Shown here: in pieces, positions 12,001 to 27,000 of the stretch
Position numbering within the stretch: the first letter of the stretch is position 1
How the letters are laid out: every line of letters starts with the position of its first letter
NCBI GenBank assembly: GCA_023055425.1
Contig: JALGPY010000009.1
Coordinates: 17,115,775-17,179,774, forward strand
DNA length: 64,000 nt
From: Linanthus parryae
Taxonomy: Eukaryota; Streptophyta; Magnoliopsida; Ericales; Polemoniaceae
Direction of reading: 5' to 3'
Position numbers and translations under genes: made by a program
Notes under the pieces: model-generated
The model's input: the letters and a program-made list of their open reading frames with translations, nothing else
Told to the model about the DNA's origin: nothing
Databases searched by the model: none

Positions 12001-15000
12001 AAAAATGGTATGGGTCTAATCTAACTGATGGTGCTCCGATGGTAGTCCGGAACAGAGACTACCATTAATGGTTTATGGATACCTATTGATGCTATGCGAG
12101 TAAAAAGAGGTCAGAGATATTCCCTTACACGATGTTTGGGAAACAAGCAGGAAAAAAAAGAAATGATTCATTAATCTGCAGGAGAATAGAAATTATTCTG
12201 TTTTCTCATCCATTTGTTCAGATGACTAAGTGAGAAGAGACAAGAAATTACAGCGATATCTCCCTACCTTGTCTGGACACACATAGTAAATGAATAGAAG
12301 AGAAAACATTGCGTTCAGTCTTCCCAAACAACCTTTTCGCATTTCACCATTAGATAAATTTGAAAAGCAACTCACTCGACTCTAAACATAAAAGATGAAC
12401 AAATGCAAAGAGAAACATACTGTCCCAATGAAGAATGATTCCCTTTTAATAACACTAGTACCTATGTATCCTACATTTACAAAAAATTCATTACTCAAAA
12501 GTTCATTATCAAACATAGTTCCAGTAAACACAGAATTATAAAGACAAAGTCGGAATGATAAGATTGATCAGAACATGATCATTCAAGACTTTGGCTATTG
12601 AAAATAAATGAGAAAAACACATTTTTTTACAAAGCATGGGTAAAATAATTGGATAAAAATAGTGTTGAAGCCGCGTTATATTTGAAAAATGCACATATTA
12701 TTTTGTCTGTTATAATATTACTTTAGAAAATAATTGGTGCAGATATACAAGGTAGGGTGTGCGGGAAGTTTTGTCTTTTCACCTCCGGTGGGAGAGTAAA
12801 ATGAGGACTTTTATCTTCGTATAAATTTTAAATGGATAATTTTGACATGAAAATACATTTGCACTTTATTTGTTTCTTTTCTCACCACTTTTGGTAAAAA
12901 TTGAGAATTGGACTTTATAAGGTTTCCATTCCTTACTGTTTCTTTGTTTATAACCTCAAGTTGATCCAAACAAGCGCAAGAAATTTATTTCTTACCAAAT
13001 CCTTTCTTATCATAACTAGGAATACCTCCTAGAATCCCTTTGGCGCGACACCTAGGGCCAGAGGTGCGGCACAAAGTCCCAGACTTTCTGTGAGAGCTTT
13101 ATTATTCAGAAAGACTGAATTGTAATTAAGAGTTTACTAACTCTTACATAGACCTAACAACTTACCTAATTCAGAATTGACACACACACCCCCCCCCCCC
13201 CCAACCAAAAGAAAACCCAAAAACCACTAATCTTGGAGTAAAATAAATAATACTGCAACCCCATAATATGAAATAACAAATTCATGGGTAAACTTAGTCT
13301 AACTCCCACATTGGCTCATTGTCATCTGGGATGTGCCAGATCAAAGCTTGAACATTAGAACCTCGACTTTACACACCGTTTACAGACTCTGAGAGGTTTC
13401 CATACTCCCATCATCTCCCCTACGTGAAAGAGCTTGACCCCGACGAATTATTCGCATTAAAGTGTAGATAGAAATTAGATCCAAATTGTAAAATTCCTCA
13501 TCCACGATCCACCAAAAATCTGAATAAGGACGCCCCTTCCATTTAACAAGGCACCGCTGGTATTCCCCCACTTGAGTTGAAAACAAACTAGTCTTTAACA
13601 ATATTGGCTATAGTTTATTTCGTTTCGACCTCTTGTGAGAACGGAAAACTGCAGAAATTGTGTGTAAAATCAGATTAATGAGCTGTGTCAAAGTCAAATA
13701 CTACCTCTGTTTCTTTAGGAACAGCCTACTTCATTTTTTGTCACTATTCACTGGGTCACTTCCCGGTGATTTGATTAGCAAAACGATACAAGAATTCGGT
13801 AATCTTTGCATGGGCTTGTAGTTTACTCTGCAACACCATAAAAAAAAAAATTCAAAAAATGAAATCGTTTTGCTATCTAAATCACCGAGTCTAAGTGACC
13901 TACTTACGAGTTAAAAAAATTCAAACCGGGACATTCCAGAAGAAACAGAGTAAGTACTAGATATGAAGACATTGCTAATGTCCATATGTAGTAATAACTC
14001 AACATACGCATTGAAGCTAATTTTCTTAAGAGCCGTAAAAGGTCCAGCAGGTCTGGGATTAAGCATCTTAAATCGATTTGTGCGGTACCTTTCTGGTCGA
14101 ATTCACACCACAACCATATCACCTTCACTAAGCTCACTAGTTCAGCAAACCTCCTTTTCAAATTTGCACCGGATTTGTTTCCCCTTACTGCAATACTCCA
14201 TACATATCAAAAATATGTTCACCAAAAGCCTCAGGTGACCTTCAATGAGTAAAAGGACCAAGTCAATTGGTTTGTAGTGTCGTAAACCTGTGACACATTC
14301 TAATGGGCTGTGCCTGGTTGTCCTATTAACCTAGTTGTTATATGCAAACTCAGCTATGGGAAGAACTTCACCCCAGTTAGCAGTGTGTTCACCAACAAGA
14401 AACGAAGAACATCCCCCAAAATGCAATTGATCACCTCTGTTTGACCATGTTCGACCATCTCTTTGTGGGTGAAAATCTGAAGATAACTTCAACAAAAATC
14501 CGCCATAAGTATAGCTAGTAAGCTTCGCATCATGTTTAGACATGATTGACAAGGTAAGTCCATGAAGTCTCACAATTTCTTTGAAGAATATAAGCGAAAT
14601 ATGAACCGCTTGGAACAGGAAACTTTTTTATTTATAAGTCAAGATTGTATTATAAACAGAGAGGCAAGAGTACAAAATTTATCAATTCAATTGTTGATCA
14701 TATCATATAAGTCAAAGAGGGCAGAAGTTGAAGTTAAGAAATTCCCTTCACACCAAACACGGAAAGTATACAGAAATTTAGACCTCAATTGGTGCATGGG
14801 CATATACTTCTCCGCAAAAATTCAATGATTGCGCTCCCGCCAAATTTTCCAAATAATACACAAAGGTGCTATTCGCCACCACATCTTTTTTCGAGTTGAG
14901 CCTTGACAACCATGCAGCCAGCATTCTAACTGAGTCTTCATATCTATCGGTTGTACCCACTGGATCCCGAACACGGCCCAAATAATTTCCCAAAGACTCC

Positions 15001-18000
15001 TAGCAGCTGGGCAATGTAGGAAGAGGTGTGACACTGTTTCCTCGTCACAATAACACATCACACACCTAGTGAACATAGTGAGCCATTTCTAAAGTCGATT
15101 AACCAATGGAGGTTGCAAATTACCGAACTGCTTTCAGGCTGTGAACTCCTATGTAGCACGAGTGCGGTGCGGTGCGGGCTGGTTCGGGAACTGGGTGCGG
15201 GTGCGGCAAATTCCCAAAAATTAAGGGTGCGGGTGCGGCAGGGATGCGGCCACATTATTTATATTTTTATCTTATATTATTAGTGATACCATTATACTAA
15301 TATAATAACGACAATAATATGGATCATATTATAATCGAATGCAGACATTCGAAGATACAAGGTTACTATACCAATAGTATAATCTCTTCATGTCGTTGTT
15401 CTTAGCTGTGGAGAGATGAGTAATCTAAGGGTTAAAAATGTTCACATAGATGCACGTTTCTTTGTTAAATTCCAGTTGTATTTGGAAGACCTCTCAACTA
15501 GAACTTTCGAAAATGACCCTGCCTTATCCACGAAGCACCCAAGCACCCACGAAGCACCCAGAAGCACCCGGTGCGGGTGCGCGACCAATCAGAAGCACCC
15601 GTGCAACATAGGTGAACTCTAACCATGAACAATAACTAGAGTTTATGTAAAAGTTGATACCTAGGATTCGTTTCTAGAATCTCCCTGGCACCTAGGGTTA
15701 GGGCTGCATCAAACAATCCTAAAGTTGTTGTGTTTAACGCTTTACCATTCTCGAAAACTGAAATCTAAATGGACCTCGAAACTTACCTAATTCGGACTTG
15801 ACTGCCCGACGAGACCTAATAAAGAATAAACCCCATAGTAGAATAAATAACTGTTCGACCCTATACTCTGAAACAACAAACTCAAAATAATGTCGATCTA
15901 ACTTCCGAATTGGCTCCTTATAATCTATGTTGATGTGCCAGATCAAAACATAAACATTAGAATCCCACTTTCAACACATTTGATACACTTGGAGAGGTTG
16001 TTTGCATGCTCCATCACACCTCCATGGGATGAATTCTCAGGTAGGGTATGGACCACTATTACGGAGCAGAGTAAACTCAGTAATTCTTGAAATGGAAATA
16101 AAAGATAGTCATGAGGAGACCGCATCAACCACCCCTTTTGCAAGCATTTATATACTATGTAAGCTTAGCTTTTTTCTGTTCATTTTAATTTAGTGGCTTC
16201 TTATTGACCTTGAATTTAAGATGGATCTACGGTGGAGAAGGATGAGGTTTGAGGGCGCATAAGTTGATGGAGGGATATGAATGGACTGCTACAAAGTACT
16301 GTCCTTTTTATGCTTCTACCAACTTCAAACATCATTGTGCATTAATATTGTCGACTTTGCTAAAAATAATATAATATTGGATAGCAATAATGACACATTT
16401 GGAGGTCATGCACAGTTCACTTTGGTTTGGGTTTGAGAGATCAAAATTTCGTTACAGTCAATGACTCTCTCCGCACTCTCTTTTGGTAATAGTTCCAAAA
16501 GGACAGGTGTTTTCCTAGTATCGTTCTGAAGAACATGGGGGACAGTACATATTTCTTCGAGTATATTCTAAAGAGGGGCTTGATAAACTTAGCTCAACAA
16601 GGGAAAACAACAGGGATCAAGGGATTTGAGCTAAAATTGACTTGGTTAACGATTTGAAAGATGGTTTTAACTTGAAGGCAATGAGATGTCGAAGAAGACT
16701 CAAACAAAGAAGAGATCAATCCTAGACAATCCTTCTGCTTTCGTTTGCTTTCGTTCGCCCTTTTATTCACGTTCATACATTTGTTCCAGGAACCCTGATC
16801 AGTATTTTGTCCTTAGACCCCTTATACTTCTGTCCCAAGTTCACTCAAGTCCCTTGAGCTCTATCATTACCGCCCCCTTTAAGAGCCACCATGTCCTCAA
16901 GATGGTGGTAAGCTGTAAAGTCAAACAACTGGTGGAATTTGGCGACTATGATTATAAACTTTTTGTGCGATTGGTACCATGCCTCAGGTAACGTGGCTAA
17001 TCCCCAAACCTTCTGCTCATTATTAACATGTTCCTCTTCTAATACCAACCAGAAAAGGTCACCTTGCTAACCTCGTATGGATGGCTGAAGATAACAGCGT
17101 TAGGTTACTCAACAACATTGAACTGTACCATGGTTCATCAATCTCATCATCATGTTCAGCCAATTGATTCACTTTATTTGTACTTGGACAATTTTGATCA
17201 GGAACGGTTACTTCAATGGCTCCCTTTGGCTTGTCATTCTCTTGCCAACATTTTGTCGAACAGATTGAATGTGCCATGGCTTGCAACATTCCACCAGTTG
17301 TTTGACTTGGCAGAAGACAACTGAATGTGCCATGGCAGAAGACATGAGAGAACGTTCACCAGGCGGTGATTTTTAGATAAGCATTCTTTGTGTCCTCACC
17401 AAGCCAAGCCATTATCTCGGTGCGTAACTCACAGAACTCAGAAGCTTGCCTTGACCAAGTTACAGATAGTAGAAGAGAAAATTCGTAAAAAACTAAACTC
17501 AGCCTTTCAGATATTAGAGGAGGAAAGATAAACCCTATATACTTGCGTACCAAGGGGGCACTCCAGAAACCTAGTTCAAGTAAAACCAGCCTGCTATATT
17601 TGCCTTCGTTCGCCCTTTTATTCACGTTCATACACTTGTTCCAGGAACCTAATCAGCATTTTGTCCTTGGACCCTTTTACTTCTGTTCCAAATTCACTCA
17701 AGTCCCTTGGACTCTATCAGATATATTCTTGTGGACATTTGAAATGAATTATGCTTTTGAAGAATCTTTCCTGAGTTCAACTGCAAAGATATGCATATCA
17801 CTGGAAGCATAGAGTTCAACCACTAAGGTCTGTGACAAAGGAGTAGGATTTTGGAACTCTTCAAAAAGAGGTGAGACCAACATAGGTCGGATCGTACTTC
17901 CTCCATCCCACAAAAATTGTCCATCTTTGGAACCTCAAATGTTGAAGGAGACATGCAGTTAATGTCCAAAATTCAAAAGTTTAGATGTGATCTCCAAAAT

Positions 18001-21000
18001 TATCATCTCTATCTCATTTCCCAAAGATTAACTATAATATATGTTTATGGATAGTATTGGAATTCCATCATATATTTGAAACTTAAAAGATAAAATGGTC
18101 AACCAATGTGGGACATCCCAAAAAGGAAAAATAGAGAACTTTTGTGGAGCAGAGGGAGCATCTCGTCTCAAACTTCGAGGACGAATTTTCTTCAACCAGT
18201 ATCTTGATCGACAGTTTCGTTGAAACTTATTGGGTGTGCAACACTAATTTCCCCATGAAACAGTAGAAAGATTTCTTACTTTGGTGCTATAATGAGACTT
18301 TGAACCATTGACTGGTCAAATATTAAAACTCTCAGTAATTAACAAGAAAGTTTGATAGTTTTGCGGCAAAGGTTAAGAGTCTAAGACTTCAAGTCTACTA
18401 AAACTAATGTGGTTTATGAACTTTATTCACTTCTTAGTAAAGTGTTTTATCACTATAGCTTTCACTACTTGAATGGAAGGGCGGGGAAGATGCAGCTAGA
18501 GAGTCATGGTTGTTTTCATATGTCAATGACTAGTGAGACACTGAATGGAAGCTATGTTGCACAGGTGCGGGTGCGAAAAATTTCCAAACTTCAAGGGTGC
18601 GGCGGGGGTGCGGCTATACGTGTCTGTATATATACACACACACACACACACGATTATAAAATGTAAAAAAAAAAAACAATCATAATATATAGTATATATA
18701 TATATATATATTGATGAAAGAAACAATTCTAATATAAATTCTGAATTATAAATAATCAAACACATTTATTTCATATAGAATGTAGATAGTTTCCTCAAAA
18801 AGAAATGTAGATAGTATACACAGACCCAGTAGACCTACTCCACTTCACCCCCACATGGGGTTCTGCTATTGGCAATTAAAATATTAAAAGATCCCACCAC
18901 CCACAATATTATAATGCTATTAGTCTATTACTACCCATCAAATATAATGAATCCCCACAGCATATTTGAACGGGGAGAGAAGACCAGAGAGAGACCAGAG
19001 AGTAGAGACCAGAGACTAGAGAGAGAACGCAGAGAAAAGCAGCTTATCGACGGCAACGGAGACAGAGATGAAGAATGATGACGAGGATGAAGAACGACGG
19101 CGATGGCGAAGTTCGCCTCCTCCCTCTTCATCTCTTTCTCAGTACGTGCTACGGTGCTAGGGCTCGAACTTTTTTTTCTTCATTTTTTTCTTTTATAAAA
19201 AAGAAGCTTGCTGTATTCAAAAGTGACCTCACAAGTTTCGAAAAATACGAAACTACCCCCGCCGCACCCCTTACGCACCTAAGGCGCACCCAGCCGCACC
19301 CACACACCCGTACGCACCCGGTGCTTGGTTCGGCTCCAAACAGCCGCACCTATGCAACATAGAATGGAAGTATTCAACCAACACACATCAGATTGGATAA
19401 CGTTTTTTATAGTTTTGAAAGACATCCTCCTAGCGAAAACAAAGATTGGGACGTTAATAATTTATGACTAATAGACAGAAGAAAGTTGATTTTGACGGAC
19501 ACAAAATTTCAGTATATGAGTTGTCTTGTGATAAGAGGAAGAGCTTTCTGATACGTAATAACATAAATTATGAGATGAGTTGTGAGTTGGTTGAGAAGGA
19601 TAGCCTTCTATGAGAGGGTACTATTTTTGAAGATACATAAATTAATTTATTGGAATAAGTTGAAGAAAGTACAATAAGCTTGAGCGAGGCTTCTTAACTT
19701 GAAGCCCTTGACTTACTTTGTTCATCCCATTCTTGCAATTTTTCAGAAGAAATATGGTTTTAATTACTCTAATAGTTTTCTGTACTCAGTATTCCAAGGA
19801 CACAAATATCATTAGAAGCCTAGCATTTTGGTACAATTTTTTACGAAAAAGGAGTGGAGCTTCGAAACTTCTAAAGGGAAGTCGACTCAATTGACTAAAG
19901 TTGATAGAATCATATCTCGTTTTATAATTTGAGAACGAACTCCCAAAGAGTCTGATAGGGAACCGTTTTGTGAAACTTATAGGCTATGGAGCACAGTTGC
20001 GGCTCCATTGGGTGCTTTCTGGTCTGTGGGTGCTGCAGGGGTTTCCCAAGTGGTAAATATCACGTCATTATAGTCAAATCCACAAACTGCATAAACTTTC
20101 TCTAACTTGCTAGTATTGAGCTAATTTTATGGGCTAATGACGTTACAACTGAGAGAGGAACTTGAGGGACACAGCAAGACTGATTCAGCTTTCTCCCTAC
20201 AGGCGCAACCTTAGCTCACAGATCTGGATGATAAATGTGGGACAATCTCAACTTTTCATTCGTACTTGGGCCCAAAATCCAGCCCATCGGAATGACATGT
20301 AATCCTCATTTTGAAGGGATTAGGAGGGGTGTAACCAAATTGAGTTGGGGTGACGTACAAGGAGGTTGGCAAAGACGAATGACCGTAATAGCTCGGTTTT
20401 CCATCTTTTATCTTCACGTGCTCGCGTTTTCCTTGGACTAATCTGGGTACAAATCTGACCATGGTAGAATACACTATAACTTATAACTTGGGTATTTACT
20501 TGGATCTAGATGCTTAATTATTAGTGCTACTAAACACGAAATGGTTTAATACCATAATAAAATGGTTTTTTTGATTTGCTACTGCTTCTATCGTGCTTCA
20601 TGCTCTTCAACATATCGTTGCGCTTCAATTCTGTGAGTTACTAGACACATAGAGCCTTATTTTAATAGGAGCCCATAGTTTCTGTGCAGATTATCAATTT
20701 GCACCGTCGGACCCTAACTTTCTACACCTCCACGAAGTCGAGACAAGTCCATGAACAAAGCTTTATCGATATAGTACTTTCCTTTTCATGAACCATAGTC
20801 GAGTGATGGGAAGAAGTAACAAACCAATATCCGTAAACAGAAATAGCAAATTCCATGCAACACAACCTTTGAAAGAAACTCCAATTGAAGCTAGTTGGTA
20901 CAACAACTCAACACAGAGTTTAAATGATCCCCCGGCGGAGTTCCTCTATAAACACAACTACGATAGGGTTGCGTTAGAATTTAAAATGATCTTCAAGAAG

Positions 21001-24000
21001 AGTTCTTTACCAAATCCAATTGAGCTTAGTACCTCAGCAAACCCAATTCAAAGTTGGTTTTAGTATAATGGATATTCAACTTTCTTGTTTGGGGTCATTA
21101 CTTCTGAGACTTCTACAAAATTAATGAACAACTGTATGGTGCTCTGAGAGAAAATCCTTTAAAAGGCTTCTGCTCTGCCACAGAAGCAATAAAATGGCTA
21201 ACATAGCTTGATTCATTATGAAAAACTCCCAGTCAACAATGTCGTTTGTATCAGATATGAAAAACTCCCACTAATGTATTGCATCTGTGTTTTTTCAAGG
21301 GCTGCCTCAAGTGCTTGGATGACCTAAAAGTCCACAACCACAACCTTTTCCTCTCAAGCCCTCTACGATTCTTCAGTGAGTCTATTATCTGGATTCCTCC
21401 AGCAATCTACAGTTCTATACGCCTGCCTCTTTACCAAGAGAATCCATAAACCATTAGCCCTTGCATCTCTCAATCAATATAACCATGACCACTGGGAATG
21501 AAACCAAATTTGGACACAAGCCCCATTATGTAGAATATTTAGTAAAGATATGGTAGTAGTACGGTACTAGTACCTAAGGAATAGAGATAGGAGGATTGTG
21601 ACGAAATAGAGATAGGAAGACACTTGATTCGATTTGTTAATTTCACAAATCATTCCAGGAAACAAAAGCATTATCTTCAGAAAGCAATGCAGAACATGTA
21701 CCTGCTATCCAGCCATGATAGCACGGGTAGATAACCTCACAGTATGTGAGGCAATTATCACCATAAAAAAATACAAGATAATTACACAAGCTATATCAAC
21801 ATATGTAACACAGCTGACATAGTTAAGATATCCTAATGAGCAAAACAAAAAGATTCATTTAGTACAGCAAACCAAGCGACACTGTTCTTTCCATCTTCAT
21901 TTTACTAACTGAGCCTCTGTTTTCTAAAAAGTTAGTCAGTAAATAGTTGTTAGTTGTAATTAAGCCAAGGATCCCATGATTTGATGTGTCTATTTAAGCT
22001 AGAAGATGCTCTAAAATATCCTTTTAGCCATTGGATTATATCTAACCCCTTTTGGGGGGAATAATCACCCTGGGCCAAATGATTTCAAAATACTTCTATT
22101 TTTTGACTAAACACTCATTACTTCTACTTCAACTCATTCTCTCTCTACCCAACATTCTTTTACACCACTACCGACCATTCTTTATTCTCACTCTACCAGT
22201 GAATGAACCCTGCATAAAAAGAATGGCGAGTAGTACTGTGAAAAGAATGATATGTGGAGAGAAATAAGTTGAATGCGGATCCCACCATCACAAAGGATGT
22301 TTAGTTAAACATAGAAGCATTTTTAAATGATTGTGGTCCCAGCTCATTATTCGACCAAAAATTGAGCAGATTCAAGGGTTAAAAAATATCATCCAAAGGT
22401 CTAAAAGACATCATAGAGAATCTACGTTCATGTGTACTGTACTATTGTAGATATCTCCACAAAATATCTTGCATTATTTTTGTTACATTAGGTTCTATTG
22501 AACTTCCCTTCTAGACAGATTTTTGTTTCAGAATAAATTTGTTTCAGGAAAAGTTCCTCCAGGAATGTGTCAATCACTACTCACTTAAACCACATTTAAC
22601 GATACTATTGTTCATTGGAAACTGGAAAGTGAAATGTCTCACTTTTATTCCAGATGGGATAACCAGAACGAGGCCTGTGCCACACTTACTATGACTCTGA
22701 CATATAATTATCTTGTAACACCAACACAAGGAGACACTCCAAGTTGACTGTTGCAATTCCACTTGGTAGAGCCTGTAAAGAAACCTAGGACTGCATTCAG
22801 ACGGTGTGCATTCAGACGGTGTTGATCCACATCTAGATGGACTCAGACCTTCCAAGTTTGAAGAAAAATGTTAGGTTCCTATGAGTATGACATTTGAACT
22901 GAGGAGGAATTAGATATTTCTGGGGACATTTTCAAACATCTTAATTTACTAAAAGGTGGGGTAAGTAGCACTTCATTAAAATTTCACTTTGCTCGTGAAA
23001 GGTGAAACGACATCTCACTTATACTTTGTTTACAGATATTTTAGAAGAGGTAAATTATCGTCAATGGATGATTCCTATTCTGGAATGAGGAGGCACGTAT
23101 TCGGAATATAGCATTAAGAAGTTATTTGAATGGTCCGAAAATTGATCAATCTATGAACTTCACTACTCATACCCTTATTATAAATAATAAGCGAGAATCA
23201 TATTCTAGCACGAAAAGGCAAGCAATAGATGGCTCTTTTAGTCATCATTCTTGTCACTGCTTTCCTTGGGATATTATTCAGAAGGATAGAGGTACGGTAT
23301 GCATACTGGTATTTGTGGGTTTTGGAAGTACCTACTGTACCCAAACAAGTATAGTATGCAATGTTTTCTCCCAAAACCGGCCCAGGTTCACTCCATACAT
23401 AATTGCGACCGGAACACTTGGTATGTACGAGGCCCAAATTTCCATCCAGACATGAGACTGCTTGCAAACTCTAACAGATAAACAAATGAATGGCCAATTA
23501 CGAGGAGGATATATCTAATTTCCCAGCAAATCAATGGTAATCTAACCTTAACTTGTCTATGATCTTCCAAATACCATCTCGAAGACGATGATTAGCTTTT
23601 CCGGGGATGTTGTAACTTGTAAGGGTCTACAACCATGGTAGCTGAGAAAGAAGATACCTCACAGCTGTGATGTACTTATGTAGCCGACAGTGTATGGGTG
23701 ACACCGAGAGAATAGAGAAAGACGGTATGCATAATGGTACCTATGGGATATTATAGTAGCCACTGTCACGAACAAGTGAGGCAATATTGACTCCAACAAA
23801 TGATCCAGGCCAGGTTTATACATACTCAAATCAATAGCGATCCAAACAGTTTTGGTATGGATCGAGACTCAAACTGCTGTCCAGACTCCAAGTACTGGCA
23901 ACTTTAACAGCCAAAGAAATGAATGGCCTAGATTGAGAAGGATGTATCTAGATTTCCCGCTAATCAGTAATCTAACCCTACATCATCAATTGTCTTTCAA

Positions 24001-27000
24001 ATAATGCCCGATGGTTAGCTTTTCTGAGATGCTATAAGCCCTCGTGATCAAAATTGTTCTTCATTGGTTACTTTATCCCCAACTTTTGTTACTCTGTTAG
24101 AGTTTCAAAGACTTACTATCTAGTTGATGAATGCGCTGTCAATAGCACAAAAAAGGCTTGTTGATGTATATGATCAAAATCGTTCTTCATTGGCTAATTT
24201 ATCCCCAACTTTTGTTACTCTGTAGAGTTCATAAGACTTGCTATCTAGTTGATGAATGCGCTGTGAAAAGCATAAAAAAAAAGCTCGTTGGTGTATCCTT
24301 CAGCAACCCCTTCTCTTCAAGGAACGAGTTCGACAAAAGAGCTTCGGATCACTGGGAGAAGAAAGTCCCGCTATCACTCCAAAAGGCTTTTGTGGTGGCA
24401 TCAAATTGAGTGCATACGAGGAAAGTCATGATATAAACTAACATAGTCTTAGGATCAGTAGTTGGAATTTCTGGAAAATTTACAATTTTGAGCCTTTGCT
24501 CCGCACCTGAAGCTATCACAGTTTAACCACTTCAACTCCCTTGAATTCCATTTCCTCTTTTCTAATTATTCTATCATAGATCACAAGATAAAATTGATGC
24601 AACACTTATTGACAGGATACCCTTGTGGTTGTGAGTAGCACCACTGACCAACCTTGATTTTTCAGGGAAGGGTTTTGTGTGAAGGAGCAAAAAATGATCA
24701 AATTTACCCCTATTAGCCATAAATATAAGAAATGCATCAACACACGGGCATGATAAATAGCATGTCATCAAACATGAGTGAACAACCATAAAGTTAAAGC
24801 CTTAAAGGTACTAGGGCATTTATGATCAGATCAAAATAAACATTCTGTGTATTCCACAATGACAAGCATCAAAACAAAGTGTTCACCATCTGACAGCTTA
24901 ACTACAGAATACACTCCTAATGTTTTCGTCGCTTGTATATATATTGGAACGCCGAAGGTGAATTCCTGTGAAGGGCTAGATTAAAGGCTGAATCAAAAGG
25001 AAGTAGGATTTAATGCTGCAACCATTACCACGGTCTTTTGTTCCTGAAAAAAGAGAGTTGGAACCAAAAAGTGTGGAACAAAGTTAGGCTGGGATAGCAC
25101 TACGGACACAAGGGATTGGTTCAAAATTAGGAACGAGAAGAAATGATGAAATACAGGCAGGAAGTCTGATGAAATGAACCTTGGTCGCAGATGACAAAGA
25201 GCATCAACAACTCTTAATTTCTCCCAGACAGAAATTGTCGAGTAGGAAAAGGAAACACTCGATTTACCTGCCATATGATCAGTGGCAAAAGAATTAACAA
25301 TCCAAGGAGATTGATGAAGTAGACAAGCTTGCGGTCATGGACATCGAAGGTGAAAATTAAAAGAGAAATGGTAGATCAATTTTGAAAAAGAGATTTGATT
25401 TAAGATTCAAATTCTAATTTTAGAGATGGGAAAAGCGTGAATGGGAGAATGATGAAGAAGACCGAGTCTTTTGGGAGAAAAACATAGAAACCCTTGGCAA
25501 ATCAACAATAACAACAATTAATTCAGAGATGAGCCACCCATCTTTACAGTATCTGACCAGAAAAAACAACAATCGGCTCTATATGTAACTCCAAAAGGGC
25601 TTCAAATAGCATAAAAATTAACCTATTTGATGCAAAACCGCACATAATATGCAGTGTAAAACTAACACTGGTAGCAAAATAAGACATTTATGAATGAATT
25701 GTCGGTTTACAGAGATGTGCTTCAATAACACTGAACTAGACAAATCTGTAGATACTGGTGCATTAGTTTGACTCAACACCAGATTGTAAGATTCGACATC
25801 TTACCTCAAGAGTCTGATAATTTTGGTACGCGCAAAAGGTTCATCCTAACAATTTGCATTGTTTTAGAGATCAACCCACTGAATCGTAAGAGAAGAATCA
25901 AGATAGCTATATTTACAATACTTTGTTAGAAAAACTGTAGTGGTGGGAGTTATAAGGCAGGATGAAGTGTGAAAAGGACCGTAGGTCAAAAAGGTTATCT
26001 CATGTGATGATAGCATGGGGATGATATTTCCTTTTTGTCCGCTCGGGTAATCTGAGTGTGTGACTTAGGTAATCTGAGTGTGTGATATAACTCTGCCTCC
26101 CAGACCTCTACCACATGCTGGATTAGGACAACGAGTACATCTTCAAACAAGAATTTATAGTATATCATGGGTACAAGAATTCAGATAGTCAAGATACACA
26201 AAAATCACAGTACAAACAGCGCTCGTTCTACTAAGCCTTGAAATTACTCGAGAGCCTCCCACAATCAGAACACAGCCTGAAACAATAGTCGCAAAATGGC
26301 ACCATACTGAGCCTCTTCCCAACCCTTCCATTTAAACGAAAGCAAAGACATCTCATACAGAAAAAATGGATTGTGATCAAGACGTAGGATTTTACATAAC
26401 TATGTTCTAAGGCAAGACCGGCCTAAATATGTAGGGGGAACTCTCGAAAATCTTCTGAACTCAAACGAACATTATTGATGAAAGTCGAGTTGCCTGAAAG
26501 TCCTAGCAAATGTCAAGCTCCTGCCACAGCCAACTGAGCAGAATAGCAACAAGGCAACCCAATCTCACGGAAATTTTTCTCAAGCTATTTTTCTTGGCAA
26601 CAGAGTAAAGATCTTGGTAGCAGAGTTTAGGATCACAAAACCACAACTAATGGAATCTGTAGTCACAAGCTGACAAGTTCGTTCTAAAAGAATGCTTGAT
26701 AATGAGCAGAACCTACCTCTTTAAGTATGATAGTCTATCAAGTAACAACACCATGGACTCAAAAAAATGTAAATATATGCACCATCCAGCTACAGCTCGT
26801 AAAAGCGGTGATCACAAACAGGTAAACACCGGCCTAGTGCTCCAAACTAAACTCGGAAGTGTGAATAGGTCGAAGCATATTTGAGATGGAAGACGATCAA
26901 AGGTAATGATTTAATCAAGTCTCGTATTACAAAGACATGATAGGCCACATAAGAAAACATAGGGAGAAAGGTGACTAAAACTAGAAAAGGTAGAACTACT

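Noticed and set aside
15149..15611. CRISPR-like or minisatellite array (GTGCGG/GCACCC repeats)
   Set aside because: The repeats are subterminal parts of a hAT-like element with an 8-bp target duplication, not spaced direct repeats.
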